Source of the DNA: Flavobacteriaceae bacterium UBA5079
Lineage (GTDB): Bacteria > Bacteroidota > Bacteroidia > Flavobacteriales > Flavobacteriaceae
Length of the DNA stretch: 8,091 nucleotides
Reading direction: 5' to 3'
Assembly: GCA_002414705.1 (NCBI GenBank)
Contig: DIAL01000173.1
Location: forward strand, 1 to 8,091
Shown here: positions 6,580 to 8,091 of the stretch, in pieces
Layout of the letters: each line of letters begins with the position of its first letter
Numbering within the stretch: the first letter of the stretch is position 1
Program-made: the position numbers and the translations under genes
Notes under the pieces: model-generated
The model's input: the letters and a program-made list of their open reading frames with translations, nothing else
What the model was told of the DNA's origin: nothing
Databases searched by the model: none

Positions 6580-7395
6580 TTATTCTTTAAAGTCCGATAA
6601 TACAAAATCAAAGTTTTTAATTATTTCTTCTAATTTTTGTTTTGTTTCAACACTTTCTTTTAATTCAGGCTTTAAACTCTTCTTAATGGTTTCATAGTCT
6701 AGTTCAAAATATTGTTTAAATCCGATTGTTATTATCTGCGACATTAATAATTGACAATGTGATTTTAGTCTGTCAATGTCAATTTTAAAAATCTCCTTTT
6801 CAATTCTGATTTTTTCATCAGGATTTGAATTTAAAAACTCTGGATGAATTGGTTCTTTTATCGGAAATCCGTCCCAATGTTTTACACAGTTCGAGATATA
6901 GTTTATTCTTTTTATTATTGCAAATTTGTGGTGCGATTTGAAAATGTTTATTTTAAATTCTTTTTTACAATATTCTTCAATACTCAACAGATTATTTTCT
7001 TCATTAAGTTCTTTTAATAGGAAGTTTGTCGCATCGACCAATGATTTAAGATATGACTCATATTTGTGAAATAGTCCAACATATCCAAGTCGAATAGTTT
7101 CGTAAAGATTCTCTTTTAATTCGTCTTTTGAAATATTCAGCAAATGTTTGTATTTAGACTTTGAAATTTGATTCCAACTGTCCACAATTGATTTATTCGC
7201 TGACGGAATATAATAATTCAGAAATAGGGTTTGAAAATTTTCCATTTCGGATGTTGACTTAATAATCAAGTCAAAGAGTCTTTTTCCTTCTTCCGATTCT
7301 TGTAGTTTATCAAAGTCCTTTATTTTGGCAAAATTTTCCGAAAACCTTTCAACAAGTATATCAATTGGATTGTATTTCGGATTTGGTTTTTTCAT
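6580..7395 (-). CDS. Hypothetical helical protein with HEPN-like motif
   Basis: This 271-residue protein is almost entirely helical, rich in Lys, Glu and Ile, with no signal peptide or membrane segment, so probably cytoplasmic. The most telling stretch is residues 160-176, IIKRINYISNCVKHWDG: an Arg163 helix followed by N169-C-V-K-H173. A polar N-x-x-K-H after a long helix resembles the Rx4-6H region of HEPN-superfamily proteins, many of them RNases in toxin-antitoxin, Abi and other defence systems. However, the Arg-His spacing is longer (9 residues between), so catalysis is uncertain. Residues 97-131 (YETIRLGYVGLFHKYESYLK) could be the preceding HEPN helix. The ATG at 7395-7393 lies only 5 bases after the GTTAGGC box of element E, and the stop lies 4 bases before element D, so the gene fills its cassette exactly. 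No antitoxin-like partner is encoded beside it. The family is a guess by motif. Confidence 0.8.
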   Translation of the reverse strand: MKKPNPKYNPIDILVERFSENFAKIKDFDKLQESEEGKRLFDLIIKSTSEMENFQTLFLNYYIPSANKSIVDSWNQISKSKYKHLLNISKDELKENLYETIRLGYVGLFHKYESYLKSLVDATNFLLKELNEENNLLSIEEYCKKEFKINIFKSHHKFAIIKRINYISNCVKHWDGFPIKEPIHPEFLNSNPDEKIRIEKEIFKIDIDRLKSHCQLLMSQIITIGFKQYFELDYETIKKSLKPELKESVETKQKLEEIIKNFDFVLSDFKE

Positions 7396-7397
7396 AT

Positions 7398-7533
7398 TTT
7401 GCCTAACGTGTTTGTATATGATTAGTGGCGTGTGTAAGCAACTAATTTAGCAAATAAAAACCAGATAGAAAATTCGGAAAAATTTTCGTAAGCAAGCTAG
7501 AACCAGCCATTAATTATATACGTTGTTGTATGC
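7398..7533 (-). repeat. attC-like intergenic hairpin element, copy E
   Basis: On the + strand: TTTGCCTAAC (7398-7407), spacer GTGTTT (7408-7413), GTATATGATTAGTGGC (7414-7429) pairing with GCCATTAATTATATAC (7506-7521) at 14 of 16 positions, spacer GTT (7522-7524) and GTTGTATGC (7525-7533). An inner hairpin has GAAAATT (7468-7474), loop CGGAAA and AATTTTC (7481-7487). GTAAGCAA at 7434-7441 is a variant of the motif in the other copies. The outer boxes TTTGCCTAAC and GTTGTATGC do not pair with each other, but the first matches element D's right box across the 271-residue gene. It follows the stop of the right-hand gene by 7 bases. Confidence 0.82.
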
Positions 7534-7540
7534 TGTGCTA

Positions 7541-8091
7541 TTAATTTATGATAGATTTTAATTTGTCCCAAAATTTAAATTGAGATTCATCTTTCCATTT
7601 TTTATCCCAAGTTGGTTGAGAAAAGGTATTCTTAATATCTGATTTAAGTTTACCTAACAAATCATCAACTTTAAGGACTAAATTGTCATTTGTATTAATT
7701 AAAGTATAACCTTTGGGATGTGAAAAAATATCTCTTATTCCGTTTTTTCCTAGTTTACCTAAAGACATTCGAATCCAAGTATCTGTTTTTGGTTGCCAAA
7801 ATTGTGCAATGTCTAAATTCTTGTCCGTATAGCCAATTCTAGTAATTACTGCCCAATCTTTATTATAAATTTGAATACTTGAATTTCGGTCAATAAACTC
7901 TAATTGACGGCTTCTTGTTTTTTTTGTTCTGAAATCGACTTCAATTAATTTACCATTTGCCATGTATACAAACCTAAAATTACCAGTAGGGAAAGTATTG
8001 AAGTCACCATAATGTTCTAATACAGATAAGCCAGTATTTTTCAATTTTTGATTTACCCATTTATAGAACTTGAAATATAGCAGTATATATG
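7541..8091 (-). CDS. Hypothetical protein, 5' end cut by window edge
   Basis: The frame ends at TAA 7543-7541 and stays open to the right edge, giving 182 full codons before the stop. There is no in-frame ATG near a sensible N-terminus: the TTG at 8044-8042 is a possible start, but the frame continues upstream as YILLYFKFYKWVNQK, so the real start is probably outside the window. That hydrophobic, aromatic stretch could be the end of a membrane helix or part of a fold. The following 165 residues alternate short strands with Trp and Asp (FRFVYMANGKLIEVDF, DWAVITRIGY, AQFWQPKTDTW, GYTLINTNDNLVLKV), which hints at beta-propeller-like repeats, and end in a Trp/Lys-rich helix (WDKKWKDESQFKFWDKLKS). 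I do not recognise the family. Element E follows its stop codon by 7 bases, as expected for a cassette gene. Confidence 0.75.
   Translation of the reverse strand, partial: YILLYFKFYKWVNQKLKNTGLSVLEHYGDFNTFPTGNFRFVYMANGKLIEVDFRTKKTRSRQLEFIDRNSSIQIYNKDWAVITRIGYTDKNLDIAQFWQPKTDTWIRMSLGKLGKNGIRDIFSHPKGYTLINTNDNLVLKVDDLLGKLKSDIKNTFSQPTWDKKWKDESQFKFWDKLKSIIN

Overview
The window is strongly AT-rich and every gene I can support lies on the minus strand. Two genes end in a Bacteroidetes type A sorting domain for the type IX secretion system (T9SS). Signal peptides end in '-SQ' or '-AQ', and no gene has a clear Shine-Dalgarno sequence. This points to a flavobacterium-like member of the Bacteroidota. 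The region looks accessory: unrelated genes, gene relics and long intergenic hairpins.

Layout on the + coordinates, with genes reading right to left. Positions 1-941 hold the 5' part of a secreted LamG-type protein whose last codons fall off the left edge. Positions 979-1054 hold four tandem copies of a 19-bp unit. Positions 1050-1796 encode a second secreted T9SS protein; its sorting domain is almost identical in DNA to that of the LamG gene (189 of 194 bases). Positions 1933-2838 encode an AraC-family regulator. Positions 2839-3643 carry no intact gene but hold two decayed minus-strand relics: the start of a short-chain dehydrogenase and a small membrane protein with an in-frame stop. Positions 3781-6420 encode an 879-residue exported protein with ankyrin-like repeats. 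Positions 6580-7395 encode a 271-residue helical protein with a HEPN-like motif. Positions 7541-8091 hold the 3' part of an unrecognised gene that runs off the right edge.

The main finding is a family of four intergenic elements at 1831-1925, 3644-3774, 6437-6575 and 7398-7533. Each lies just downstream of a gene, and all four face the same way relative to the genes. They share end motifs (on the gene strand, an AAC-type left box and a GTT-type right box), a GTATAT/ATATAC inner stem and an asymmetric unpaired spacer: 3 nt after the left box, 5-6 nt before the right box. Their hairpin centres are element-specific. This is the architecture of integron attC recombination sites, although the elements are longer than classical ones and only partly fit the classical R-box consensus. 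The outer boxes match best across the gene between two elements, not across one hairpin (GTTAGGCAAA/TTTGCCTAAC around 6580-7395, GTTGGCAAA/TTTGCCAAC around 3781-6420). That is what excision and insertion of circular gene-plus-attC cassettes at G^TT would leave.

My reading is an integron-like cassette array without a visible integrase, carrying a large secreted protein, a possible HEPN effector or defence protein and an unknown protein, next to a regulator and a T9SS protein pair. The elements and their matching ends are seen directly; mobility is inferred.
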